Shown in pieces: positions 45,487-55,999 of a stretch of 64,000 nt of DNA. Under the pieces are notes generated by a model. That model was not told the origin of the DNA and ran no database searches. It was given only the letters and a program-made list of their open reading frames with translations. The stretch covers positions 62,001-126,000 of the forward strand of contig JACCIC010000343.1 of the NCBI GenBank assembly GCA_018907035.1, read 5' to 3'. A program made the translations under genes and the position numbers. Source of the DNA: Sycobia sp. Sy_11 (taxonomy: Eukaryota > Arthropoda > Insecta > Hymenoptera > Epichrysomallidae). The stretch's first letter is position 1. The number at the start of each line of letters is the position of its first letter.

Positions 45487-47630
45487 TTACAGATCGTTGA
45501 TCAGGTCGCAAGGCCTCCTGTAGCGATCCGTCGATTTAGGAAGGGTACTACTCAGGGATTGGATTCCTGAGTTCGGGTGCTGTTTAATTGATTCTCTCAG
45601 ATTTTTGTCGAATTTGTTCGCGTAATCGTTGAGAGCAAGAAGGTTAGTTTCCTTAAGTACTTGAGTGTTCCTTAAGTACCAAGGGGTGTTAAAGGAAGAG
45701 CGTAGCAGCCTCATGTAAGTGCCTTGGAGTCACTGAAGGCTATCTGGGGGGATGGACCCAGATGGGGGTGGTATATGTGGCAATGCTCCTGATGGTGGCG
45801 GAGAAGGCTCTGGCCTTTGTTCTGCGTGACAGGGTTTTGCTATGCAAGAAAGGTTTGAGCTTTAAGAAGGCTTCTAGCATTTTACTCCTGGTGAGGCGGA
45901 GGTGTTTGTTACAAGATAGGTTCCTGTCGAACGTCACTCCGAGGTATTTGACCGATTGGCTCCACGGGATGGAGAAGTTGGTGACAGGTGCTGTGCCCTG
46001 TGCGGAACCCATGCTGACAGTCAGGTATGAGGTTTTTTCTGGTGACCGAGGTCGAGAGGCGTTTTAGTATAACGCTTTTGGCCACTTTGCTTAGGGAGTT
46101 TAGAAGATTGATGGAACGATAGTTTGCGGGGTCGTTGAGGGACTTCCCGGCATTTGGCAGACAGACCACTATGACCGTTTTCCAGGCCTTGGGAAAGTAT
46201 TGATGTCTCATCATTGCGTTTACAATATTGCAGATGGACATTATGTGTTTATGGAGGAGGATTTTTAGTGTGTTGTTATTGATTTTGTCAGCACCAGGGG
46301 CTTTCTTGTTTTGAAGACTGCGAATGATGTCGCGTATCTCTTTGAGGGAACTCGGGGTGATGTCCCTGTTTAAGGGAGGAAGTGTTGAGCTGTCTGGGTG
46401 ACATGCTCATGAAAGCGTGAGAGTTCTGATGCGCTGGGTAGAGGTGAGCACTGATTGCTGAAAGATGATGCGAAGATCTCGGCCTTTTCTTCAGCGAGTG
46501 AGAAGGTTTGGCTATTTTGCTTGAGCGGTGGAAGGCAAGGGCGACTGCCTCGTATAGATTTGATCACCTTCCAGACGTTTTTGAGGTGAGTTTCGGCTTC
46601 AGTGATGAAATCGTTGAAGCGGCTGTTTCTGAGCTCATTTATGCGAGAGTGGATATCCCTTTGTAAGGATTTGAGTTGGATTTTCAGAAGAGGAGTTCTA
46701 ATATGTTGCCATTTCTTCCGGATTCTATTCTTTTGCTTAATTAGCTTCAAAATACCGTCGGAGAGGTTATTGTTAGTGCCCTGTGGAGGGCGGGAGGATG
46801 TAGCGATTCTAACAGCGTGGGTGATGTCATTAAATAGGGAGGTGATCTCTTCATCGATTTGAGAGATCGATAATATGAGTCTGCATTGAAAGGCTGACGT
46901 CTCTTGAACGTTGAATTTGAGATGTAGCCAGTCGATGTGTTCTGTGTGGGACGGGGGAGAGATGGGTGATGGAAGGCGAGGATCACCGGGCTGTGGTCTG
47001 AGCTCAGTGCACAGATAACCCGGGGGTCGCTTAGGGGTGTGATATTTTTGGTGAGAAAAATATCGAGAATGTCTGGTGCGTGTTGTGGGGAGCCCGGAAA
47101 GTGGGTAGGGGAGGGAGGAGTTTTCACTGTAAAATCATGCCAAGTTGTTTTTCTAAGGAGGGCGCGGCCATTGCTGTTTCTGGAGCCGCAGCCCCAAGAG
47201 GGGTGCTTAGCATTTAGGTTCCCGGCGATGATTGTGGGGGTGTCGTTGCAGAGAAGCAAGGCAAGATCTTTAAAGTTGTTTTGGAGTTGTGAAGGGTTAT
47301 AGCATGCAATTACCCTCAAGGGACCTTTTTGGACGGAAATTTTAATCTCTATTGTCTCGCAGATGGAGGTAGTTGTAATTGCACGGCGGCGGTGGGGTTT
47401 GTGCACGAGGATTGCCACGCTCCCACCGTTAGAGTGCTCTCTGTCCTTTACGGACTATACGTGATGTAGTTTGGAAGGAAGAGTTTGTGGGATGGGTTGA
47501 GGTGGGTCTCTGTGATGCAGGCGATCCCGATGTTTTCCTCCTCCAAGTGTTGGAGGAGTTCTAGAGATCTATCTCTGCAGAGGATACCGTTGGCGTTCCA
47601 GTTGAGGATCTTTATTTCGGGATTAGCCAT
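45487..47630 (-). pseudogene. Jockey ORF2 (endonuclease-RT), RT core deleted
   Basis: Starts at ATG 47630 (MANPEIKILNWNANGI). Endonuclease: LNWNANGI, ITETHL, then after a frameshift near 47448 GGSVAILVHKP, IIAGNLNAKHPSWGC and LSSDHSPVI. The usual GDFNAKH motif reads GNLNAKH, so a catalytic aspartate is lost. RT: VIVVCLPNAGKSLNDPANYR and HGFRTGHSTCHQLL near 45990, joined directly to NFSIPWSQSVKYLGVTFDRN, a region that normally lies after the FADD box. The palm with FADD is therefore deleted. The C-terminus ends at 45487 with a typical R-x-x-P-W-x-x-R-N block. Confidence 0.85.
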
Positions 47631-48372
47631 TATTAGGTCTGCAGAGAGCGGCGGTAATGTTCGTGACGAACTGCATTATGATGTTTTGCAGTTCGGACGC
47701 AATGGGAGGCGAGTTGATTTGCAACGGTGCCGCTGATGCTGCTCTGTTGCTCACTATGCTCGCATATGTGGTGCGGGTGGGGTTTGCCCGATTTTTATGA
47801 AGATTGGGGTGATGCTCTTTTTCTGTATGAACTGGGGTGGGGGGTGTTACCAGTTTTGGGGACATTTACCGGCTTCACTTGTTTTTGGGGGACCTTGTCC
47901 TTCTTTGGGGCTGTGGGGCAGCCCCTGTAAGTTGCCCTGTGCTCTCCTTTGCAGTTGGTGCAGGTGGGGCGCGCGTCTTTATTTTCTTTTAGAGGACATG
48001 ACGTGTCATGATTTTTGCTGCAAAAAGCGCAGGCCCATGCAGTGCGGCAGTAGTTTGCCGTGTGATTATATTTGAGGCAACGGCCGCACTGCGGCGTGAC
48101 TTTCGACTTCCTCTTTGCCTCCACTTTTATGTTGAGGCCACCGATGTTGCTTAAGTCAAAGATTGACTTAGCGGCGGGTGAGGAGGGGTCTAGGTGAACG
48201 ATCACTAGTGGCCAGATTTTTTCGCCGCTACGCATTCGGTGAATGCGCCGTGGGGTGTAACCTTTAGAATTTAGTTCATTCAGGATGTCTTCGTCTTGGA
48301 TGGCTTCGTTAATACCACGAATGACTACAAACAAGTCCCGTTCTTCGGGAAGTTGGTTGGTGGTATATTGTA

Positions 48373-49658
48373 TTAGGAGTGTGAATAAGTCTTTCCCGTT
48401 TTTTGTAAGAGATGGCGCCACCAATACTGTGCGAGTATTCAATGGTTACATATGTCATAATCAAAGCTTATTCATATGTCAACAATTCCATACTAACACA
48501 TTAGTTAAAATTTTTTCGCATCATAAATTTTTGATATCGTGAAAATGTCGAAATTTGAGCCGAGTCGACGTCATTTGCGGGAAGTTTCACTTTATTGGTT
48601 CAATTTGAAGAAATCTGCTGCCGAGACGCATCGATTGCTTCAGGAGGCTTATGGAGAAGGTTGTGTCGATGATTCAAGTGTTCGCGGATCGTTTCGACGC
48701 TTCAAAAGCGGTGATTTCGACGTGGAAGACAAGGAGCGTTCCAGGCGGCCGCAAATCTTTGAAGATCGAGAATTGGCGACTTTGCTTGATGAAGATTCTT
48801 GTCAAACGCAAGAAGAACTTGCTGAAGCATTGGGAGTTGACCGAACAACCATTTCCAAGCGTTTGAAAGCCATGGGAATGATCCAAAAGCAAGGAAATTG
48901 GGTGCCGTACGAACTGAAGCTGAGAGACGTCGAACGGCGTTTTTTCACTTGCGAACAGCTGCTTCAGCGACATAAAAGAAAGGGTTTTCTGCATCGCATC
49001 GTGACTGGCGATGAAAAGTGCATACGTAACGATAATCCGAAGCGAAGAAAATCATGGGGACTACCCGGCCATGCATCATCATCGACGGTCAAGCCAAATA
49101 TTCATGGCGCCAAGCTCATGCTCTGTATATGGTGGGACCAGCTAGGTGTGGTTTACTATGAGCTTCTGAAACCGAATGAACGGATCACAGGCGAGGTCTA
49201 TCGACGACAATTGATGCGTTTGAGCCACGCACTGGGAGAAAAACGGCCACAATACTCCGACAGACACGACAAAGTTATTTTGCAACATGACAATGCTCGC
49301 CTACATGTTGAACCGCCGGTGAAAACATACTTAGAAACGCTCAAATGGGAAGTCCTACCCCACCCGCCGTATAGTCCAGACGTTGCTCCGTCTGATTACC
49401 ATCTCTTCAGATCGATGATGCATGGCCTGGCTGACCAGCACTTCCATTCCTACAAGGAAGCCAAAAAATGGGTGGATGACTGGATAGAGGCCAAACCGGT
49501 CGAATTTTTTCGCAACGGGATTCGTATGTTGCCAGAAAGATGGGAAAAAGTTGTAGCTAGCGATGGCCAATACTTTCAATAATTCATTTGTAACCATTTT
49601 TTCACAATAAAGGCTCAAAATTTGAAAAAAAACGGGAAAGACTTATTCACATACCTAA
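48373..49658 (+). mobile_element. mariner copy 2, complete
   Basis: A 1286-bp element with inverted ends TTAGGAGTGTGAATAAGTC (left) and TTAGGTATGTGAATAAGTC (right, reversed), flanked by TA at 48371-48372 and 49659-49660. It is inserted in Jockey ORF1 in the opposite transcriptional direction and is nearly identical to copy 3. Confidence 0.97.
48539..49582 (+). CDS. mariner transposase, full-length (copy 2)
   Basis: 347 aa uninterrupted frame. The more usual start may be the second methionine (MSKFEPSRRH, 48545). An N-terminal paired-like helix-turn-helix region spans about 1-110, with the linker motif WVPYEL at about 121-126. The DD34D catalytic residues are present at about D158 (TGDEK), D251 (QHDNAR) and D286 (PSDYHLF). 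It would act in the nucleus, binding the inverted ends and cutting at TA targets. Compared with copy 3 it has a tryptophan to serine change in the helix-turn-helix region (SVRGSFRRF for SVRGWFRRF) and several others (KCIRND for KWIRYD). These could weaken activity. It is open and might be expressed if a promoter is available. Confidence 0.93.
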   Translation: MKMSKFEPSRRHLREVSLYWFNLKKSAAETHRLLQEAYGEGCVDDSSVRGSFRRFKSGDFDVEDKERSRRPQIFEDRELATLLDEDSCQTQEELAEALGVDRTTISKRLKAMGMIQKQGNWVPYELKLRDVERRFFTCEQLLQRHKRKGFLHRIVTGDEKCIRNDNPKRRKSWGLPGHASSSTVKPNIHGAKLMLCIWWDQLGVVYYELLKPNERITGEVYRRQLMRLSHALGEKRPQYSDRHDKVILQHDNARLHVEPPVKTYLETLKWEVLPHPPYSPDVAPSDYHLFRSMMHGLADQHFHSYKEAKKWVDDWIEAKPVEFFRNGIRMLPERWEKVVASDGQYFQ

Positions 49659-50380
49659 TATTTTAGTATTTTCTAGGCAGGCCGTTAGGTGCCTGAAGTC
49701 GTCTACCGTTGCCGTGTACACCTTGACCGAGTCAGAGGTGTTGACGGCCCGGCGAACGGAGATTCCGGCTTTCTCTATGGCGATCTTTAGTTTTGGTCAA
49801 ATTATTTTTTGGCGGATAATGATGGAGGGTGGGGGTCGAACAGCGATGAGGGATTCTTTTTCAGTGTCAGAATCCAGATCGGAGAGCGTTAGTGCGGATT
49901 TGGCAACGCGGATGCGATTACGGCCTTGCTTTATGAACTCGGCTTTTTCGGAGATCGGAGTTGATTCGGAGATGGTTATTTTGATAGCGGGAGTGCAAAA
50001 AATTGCTGCCTGCTGAAAGAAAGCCGTGGCGGACGAGGAAAATGTAGAAGTTCCGGTGGTGTGGCGTGATGTTGCCACCGATTGAGAGAAGGTTGGATCT
50101 GTTGTGGTGGTGGTTATTATATTTTGTAGGCTGTCAATCTGATCCCAGAGGCCGATAATAATTTCTATCAGCTTTTGTGGGGAAGACTGTCGAGGTCGGT
50201 GGTTAGGCTGGTGTCCATGTCCATGGAGTCGGACTTATGAATGAGTGGAGGAAGGTGAGTGCCTCCAGTTTGTGATTGGGGGAGGGGTTAAAGGTAGAGG
50301 GAAAGGTTGGGTGTGGGAGATTATAGCTATGAAGAAATATTTAAATATATAAATATAAATATAAATATAAGTATGATTAA

Positions 50381-50416
<36 letters not shown>

Positions 50417-50792
50417 TTATAGAATTAGTTAAAAATGAGTTAAGTCAAATATAAATTATATAAGTTTAATTTAAGAGAGGCTAGTTTGAGTTGAAAATCT
50501 AATATAGATGAGAAATTAAGTTAAAATTAAAATCAAGTTTAAAGTTAAAATTGAATTAAAATTAGAATTAAAATTAAAAATTATAATTTTTGAGGTTAGT
50601 TTTAAAAAGTTTTTAAGAGTTTCTTACAAACTTATAATTTATAAATTATATAAATTATAAATTACAAGTTATGTAAGAAATAAATGAGAATTAAATTAAA
50701 TTTAAATAAGGCGCAGCTTTATCAGCTCACTGATGTAGATGTTCATGATAATCATGATGATGTGTGTGCGTGGATGATGATGATGTGATGAT

Positions 50793-51119
50793 GAACATTC
50801 ACTTGAGCTGGCCTGGTATTAATACTTTAAGCCGACTACATTGAGTTGATGTTCGTGATTCAAGGAGCCACCTAGTGGCCGCTGGTGAAACTGGACACTA
50901 AAACTGTTAACTCAATTTATTGTTAAAAGTAAAATGATTTTAAAGAAAAAACATAGCCTATGTCCTTCCCAAGGAAATATAGAATCTATATGTCAAATTT
51001 CAGAACAATCGATTCAGTAGTTTTTTCGGTTATCGGGTACAAACAAAAACACGCTTTGTCTTTATAAATTAATATAATATAATATAATATAATATAATAT
51101 AATATAATATAATATAATA
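50793..51119 (+). repeat. Unclassified repeat family, copy B (3' part) with 5-bp repeat tail
   Basis: Resumes after the LINE with CATTCACTTGAGCTGGCC and carries GGCCGCTGGTGAAACTGG, ACATAGCCTATGTCCTTCC and AAACACGCTTTGTCTTTA, the same 3' part as copies A and C. It ends in about ten ATAAT/TATAA units (51071-51119). Mariner copy 3 has inserted at the last TA. Confidence 0.75.
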
Positions 51120-52405
51120 TCAGGTATGTGAATAAGTCTTTCCCGTTTTTTTTCAAATTTTGAGCCTTTATTGTGAAAAAATGGTTACAAATGAATTATT
51201 GAAAGTATTGGCCATCGCTAGCTACAACTTTTTCCCATCTTTCTGGCAACATATGAATCCCGTTGCGAAAAAATTCGACCGGTTTGGCCTCTATCCAGTC
51301 ATCCACCCATTTTTTGGCTTCCTCGTAGGAATGGAAGTGCTGGTCAGCCAGGCCATGCGTCATCGATCTGAAGAGATGGTAATCAGACGGAGCAACGTCT
51401 GGACTATACGGCGGGTGGGGTAGGACTTCCCATTTGAGCGTTTCTAAGTATGTTTTCACCGGCGGTGCAACATGTGGGCGAGCATTGTCATGTTGCAAAA
51501 TAACTTTGTCGTGCCTGTCGGAGTATTGTGGCCGTTTTTCTCGCAGTGCGCGGCTCAAACGCATCAATTGTCGTCGATAGACCACGCCTGTGATCCTTTC
51601 ATTCGGTTTCAGAAGCTCATAGTAAACCACACCTAGCTGGTCCCACCATATACAGAGCATGAGCTTGGCGCCATGAATAGTTGGCTTGACCGTCGATGAT
51701 GATGCATGGCCGGGTAGTCCCCATGATTTTCTTCGCTTCGGATTATCGTAACGTATCCACTTTTCATCGCCAGTCACGATGCGATGCAGAAAACCCTTTC
51801 TTTTATGTCGCTGAAGCAGCTGTTCGCAAGTGAAAAAACGCCGTTCGACGTCTCTCAGCTTCAGTTCGTACGGCACCCAATTTCCTCGCTTTTGGATCAT
51901 TCCCATGGCTTTCAAACGCTTGGAAATGGTTGTTCGGTCAACTCCCAATGCTTCAGCAAGTTCTTCTTGCGTTTGACAAGAATCTTCATCAAGCAAAGTC
52001 GCCAATTCTCGATCTTCAAAGATTTGCGGCCGCCCGGAACGCTCCTTGTCTTCCACGTCGAAATCACCGCTTTTGAAGCGTCGAAACCATCCGCGAACAC
52101 TTGAATCATCGACACAACCTTCTCCATAAGCCTCCTGAAGCAATCGATGCGTCTCGGCAGCAGATTTCTTCAAATTGAACCAATAAAGTGAAACTTCCCG
52201 CAAATGACGTCGACTCGGCTCAAATTTCGACATTTTCACGATATCAAAAATTTATGATGCGAAAAAATTTTAACTAATGTGTTAGTATGGAATTGTTGAC
52301 ATATGAATAAGCTTTGATTATGACATATGTAACCATTGAATACTCGCACAGTATTGGTGGCGCCATCTCTTACAAAAAACGGGAAAGACTTATTCACACT
52401 CCTAA
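51120..52405 (-). mobile_element. mariner copy 3, complete
   Basis: A 1286-bp element with ends TCAGGTATGTGAATAAG (left) and TTAGGAGTGTGAATAAG (right, reversed), flanked by TA at 51118-51119 and 52406-52407. It is in inverted orientation to copy 2, 1461 bp away. Confidence 0.97.
51196..52239 (-). CDS. mariner transposase, apparently intact (copy 3)
   Basis: 347 aa, start at 52239 or at the second methionine (52233, MSKFEPSRRH). The helix-turn-helix region (AAETHRLLQEAYG and SVRGWFRRFKSGDF) keeps its conserved tryptophan. WVPYEL lies at 121-126 and the DD34D residues at D158, D251 and D286 with 34 residues between the last two. The YSPDVAP block is present. There are no stops or frameshifts and both inverted ends are present, so this is the best candidate in the window for an autonomous or recently active element. 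The length (about 345 aa) is normal for mariner. Cut-and-paste transposition at TA is established for the family; activity of this copy is inferred. Confidence 0.95.
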   Translation of the reverse strand: MKMSKFEPSRRHLREVSLYWFNLKKSAAETHRLLQEAYGEGCVDDSSVRGWFRRFKSGDFDVEDKERSGRPQIFEDRELATLLDEDSCQTQEELAEALGVDRTTISKRLKAMGMIQKRGNWVPYELKLRDVERRFFTCEQLLQRHKRKGFLHRIVTGDEKWIRYDNPKRRKSWGLPGHASSSTVKPTIHGAKLMLCIWWDQLGVVYYELLKPNERITGVVYRRQLMRLSRALREKRPQYSDRHDKVILQHDNARPHVAPPVKTYLETLKWEVLPHPPYSPDVAPSDYHLFRSMTHGLADQHFHSYEEAKKWVDDWIEAKPVEFFRNGIHMLPERWEKVVASDGQYFQ

Positions 52406-52407
52406 TA

Positions 52408-52819
52408 CATTAAGTATTAATTCAAGGAAGTTTCGAAATTATTACGTATGCATATTCACTAAAAAATTGTTTATTAAAAATGTACCTATGCACTCATTTA
52501 TTTCTAAAGTGGGGTTACAGTACTATGAAAATATAATTTACAAATTATTTTGGCATGTTCTTGCCGGCCCATCTTTAAAAAGTTTATGATAATTTAAATG
52601 GTTAAAAAATCTTGAGTAATAGTATCTTTTGCAGAATAATACATAAAATAAAATAGAGTTCCCAGTCCGATGAATGAATGAAAATTAACCAATTGTAGAC
52701 TGAATATTTACGAATGTTTGTGAAAATACATGGAATAATTTAATATATTTTTATCAACATAAATGTTTTATTTTATTAAAGAAACTTAAATCTACTACAA
52801 CGCCATTAATATGGATTTA
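52408..52819. other. AT-rich spacer
   Basis: Right flank of mariner copy 3. No gene or repeat recognised. Confidence 0.4.
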
Positions 52820-53860
52820 TAATCAACAAATAATAGATGAATAGCACATAATTCGGTACATAAAATTATTAGGATTACCTATCGGTCTACACTAATAGTA
52901 CAACACCATGTTTTTAGAATTCCTACCTATATCAATTGATAATTGCTTGAATATTTCAAATTTTATCGGTAAGTTTAGTGAAATGTCGAAACAAAGTTGA
53001 TTTCACTAATGTTTGTTTTAAATATGCATCAATTTTTCACATATATTTCGTTATATTATTTTTTATAAAATAATTTATTATCAGTAAATAAATTTACATT
53101 ATTTTCTTAAATTTTTGTATTTCACTATCTTCTATTTGAGGTAATATATCACTTCTAAGATCACTATGATCTTTGCTTAATAGCCAATAACTAACATTTG
53201 ACAAAACCATTACTACTCAGATCCACAACTACATTTTCGTTACATTATAATTACAAAGAAATTTTCGGTATTTTCGCAAGATTGTGATTTTATGGAAAGC
53301 ACAATTTATTGAAGCTGAAAACTGGTTTTCAACTGATTTCAAAATTATTTCAAATGATTTTCTTCATAAATGATATCGATTATTGCAAGTGATCTAAACT
53401 GATTTTAAACGGTTGTCAAATGACTTGTGTAAAAGATTCCAATCATTTCACAGAGTGAACAGCACCACAGTGTAATTTTATATGGGTAGCTATTTTGGGG
53501 GAAAAAATGAAACAATTTAGTATCTACAATTCCCTTGTTTACCAAAAAGGCTTTTCAAAGACGGGTCCGCAAGTACATGTCAAAATAGTTTTTAAATTAT
53601 ATTTTCATAGTACTGTTTTTCCACGTTATAAATAAGCGAGTGCGTAGGCACATTTTTAATAAGCAATTTTGTATTAAACGATAATAAGTAATAATTTTGA
53701 AACTTACTCTATAAGTACTATATTTACATGTACTTGACTATAGAAATATGGATTTCAATACTTTCTTTTGCTTAAATTAAAAATAATTAAATATAATCAT
53801 GAAATGTCATTTTTTTCCTATCTCTGACTATACCTCTTTTTTAAGAATGAAGAATATTTA
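52820..53860 (+). repeat. Long dispersed repeat, copy Y (pairs with 37146-38100)
   Basis: Collinear with copy X in the same orientation, about 15 kb away. Shared landmarks are CCTATATCAATTGATAATTGC (one base different in X), TTTCAAAGACGGGTCC, ACATGTCAAAATAG, CGTTATAAATAAGCGAGTGCG and AAGAATGAAGAATATTTACG. Similarity fades after 53860. No coding potential. Confidence 0.75.
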
Positions 53861-54170
53861 CGTGGGATTGTGAAGTCTAATTAGGGATCAATATATCATT
53901 TATATAAATAATTATAGACAAGAGCTTTTAAATGATTTTAATACACAGTTCACGTATATATTTTGCATAAGGTAATTTTAAAAAGATTTCAGTTCTTTTT
54001 AAGAATCGCATATTTATGTGTAATTGACTATTAATATAATTAAGAAACAATTTTCATTTTATAAATACAATATATGATAGAAAAGAGCTTCTAAATGATT
54101 AGGAAGTATAATACATTCTATACCTACCTTATATTATAATTTTATGTAAAGTCATTTTAAAGCAATACAA
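53838..54170. repeat. Decayed tandem duplication of about 165 bp
   Basis: Two successive segments start TTTTAAGAATG/C and share ATATTTA, TATAGACAAGAGCTTTTAAATGA or TAGAAAAGAGCTTCTAAATGA (one base apart in frame) and GTAATTTTAAAA or GTCATTTTAAAG. Meaning unknown. Confidence 0.5.
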
Positions 54171-55836
54171 AATATCATTTATAAATATAGAACATTTTTT
54201 TTTCAAACATATCCATCATCAATTTTGAAAAATTGGAAGATATATTCTAAAACCTTTATACTTAGAATTGATTGTCTCAAACTACATTAATCGCATCAAT
54301 GCTGACCTATTTTCATTTTTATGCTTTGTTATGTAATCTTCGAAAACGAATTTAAATTACAAAAAAAAATTTTAATAGTTAAAAACCTTAACGTACAAAT
54401 TACATTGTTAAAGAATTATAAAAGCCATACTAAACTCAAATCAATTGTGATAGTATTTTCTTCTGTTCTCATATACAAAATACATTTATAAAAAAGATGG
54501 TGTCACTATTCGATCAAAATTTATGAAATATTTTTGCGTTCAAGTTATGTAGCGTTCCGGTCCGGGATCCAAGTTATACTCCTCAATCCCATCTCCCAGT
54601 AATAGGCAAATCAACTTTGTTACGACTGCAAGTGATAGGCTCAACCAATTTTGATAATTAAAGAAGCCTTTTCATGATCCTATTCATAAACCTAATTAAT
54701 ACATGTATCCAAGCTATCATAATATAATATAATGAATATTAAAATTGAAAAATATATACCAACATTTTAGGAATTTTAACGCGCACTCAGTGTGCTGCGT
54801 TCTCACATATTCAATAAGTGCTAATCTAACATAGGTACAACATTTTAAAAAAATAGATTTTTCAGGTAAGCGAATAAAGAACAAAGACGATACTCTAAAG
54901 ATAAAATATCTATAAATTTTTTTAATGGCTAAACTAATCACTTGTAAAGTTAATTTATCTACTAGTTCGGGAATCGGAAGTGCAGCGTGGGTCGCGCACT
55001 ACAAAACTTACATATTTTGAAAATATTTGATAACTTCTGGTCTAACAGTCACATCGTTTCTAAAAGTAGATCAGTAGATTTCTTAGGTATCAATATCAAA
55101 TTAAAATAGTTTTTTTTAATCGATTTCAGTTGAAGAACGGGCATGCTACAATTATTTCGACAATTCAATTATGAATGTTTCCAAATTTTAACAATTCATA
55201 TATTTATTAAGTCACTTTCAAATCAGATTACAAATATAGTGGAAACTGAATAGGTTAGAAATAGATGCAATAAATCTAGTCTGAGCTAATCCATTTAAAG
55301 TTTGAGATTTTAGAGTAAATCTACGAAATTTTTAAAAATCTTTGTTATATTTGTGAAAAAAAATGTCAAGTAAAACCTGCGATTATCACCGTATCAAGAA
55401 GAATTAAGAGTGTACAGGACAAGATACAAAATAAGCCAATAAATTTTATCTTTATACTTTCATTTTATAATAAAATTATTGAAAATTAACCACTTCCTTC
55501 ATTTTTTCAATTTATTAATATTACTGTAACTGCTTTTCTAATGCATTTTAAAAAATAAGTTTACCGAATATTTTTTCAATTTTCATTATATTATTTGTAT
55601 AAATTATATAATTATGACTTAAAAAATTTTTTTATCAATGAAGAATTTTTACATTTTTAGGGGTTCTTGTATACGCGAATATTGATAAATTTTGTACTGC
55701 TCTCATGAATAATATATTATGAATGTTAAGGAGTATCAAAAAATACCAATGTTTCGACCTTTTACTGCGTTTTTATATACTTATTTTATAGACTTTCTCA
55801 AGGAAAACCGCAATTATATTTCGTTATGATAAATTA
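54171..55836. other. AT-rich spacer
   Basis: No gene recognised. A small GC patch near 54968-54998 (GTGCAGCGTGGGTCGCGCAC) forms an imperfect hairpin. Confidence 0.4.
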
Positions 55837-55999
55837 CTGTTTTATATTGCGTTGGATAAGTTGACTTTGTAAAATATATTTACAAACAGTGTCCTTAGCT
55901 GTTTGTATAATACTGCCATTAATATATTTTTGTTTGAACAAAAATCAATTAATCTAAAATATATTTACAAAGCCACTTATCCAATGCAAAATTAAACTG
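55837..55999. repeat. Foldback/MITE-like element, 163 bp
   Basis: Left arm about 55837-55883 (GCGTTGGATAAGTTGACTTTG core) and right arm about 55955-55999 (its complement, CAAAGCCACTTATCCAATGC) pair over about 45 bp with few mismatches. The core is 70 bp and non-coding. No clear target duplication. Confidence 0.6.

Larger units (their letters stand above)
47623..50200 (-). pseudogene. Jockey ORF1 (Gag-like), split by mariner copy 2
   Basis: The 5' half (about 50200-49661) is polar and threonine/serine-rich, with a frameshift near 49797, and ends VDDFRHLTACLENTKI. After the mariner (48373-49658) the frame resumes QYTTNQLPEERDLFVV, a PRE_C2HC-type domain, followed by zinc knuckles CGRCLKYNHTANYC, CAFCSKNHDTSC and CTNCKGEHRATYRGC (about 48080-47930). 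A second frameshift near 47850 leads into a tail that stops at TAA 47623-47625. ORF1 proteins bind LINE RNA. Removing the mariner and one TA restores the codon at the junction, so the insertion is precise. Confidence 0.85.
45174..50792 (-). mobile_element. Jockey-clade non-LTR retrotransposon with mariner insert
   Basis: Minus-strand LINE. The poly(A) tail appears as a T run at 45174-45183, then a 3' region, ORF2 (endonuclease and RT), ORF1 with Jockey-type zinc knuckles, and an AT-rich 5' region. It is flanked by ATGAAATTCAC (45163-45173) and ATGAACATTCAC (50791-50802), near-identical target duplications. Uninterrupted relatives of the target at 30920 and 33300 confirm the site. Without the 1286-bp mariner it is about 4.3 kb. 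ORF2 lacks the RT catalytic core, so it cannot move by itself. Confidence 0.85.

Noticed and set aside
48539..49582. SETMAR-type host gene
   Set aside because: No SET domain nearby. The transposase lies between intact mariner ends with TA duplicates.
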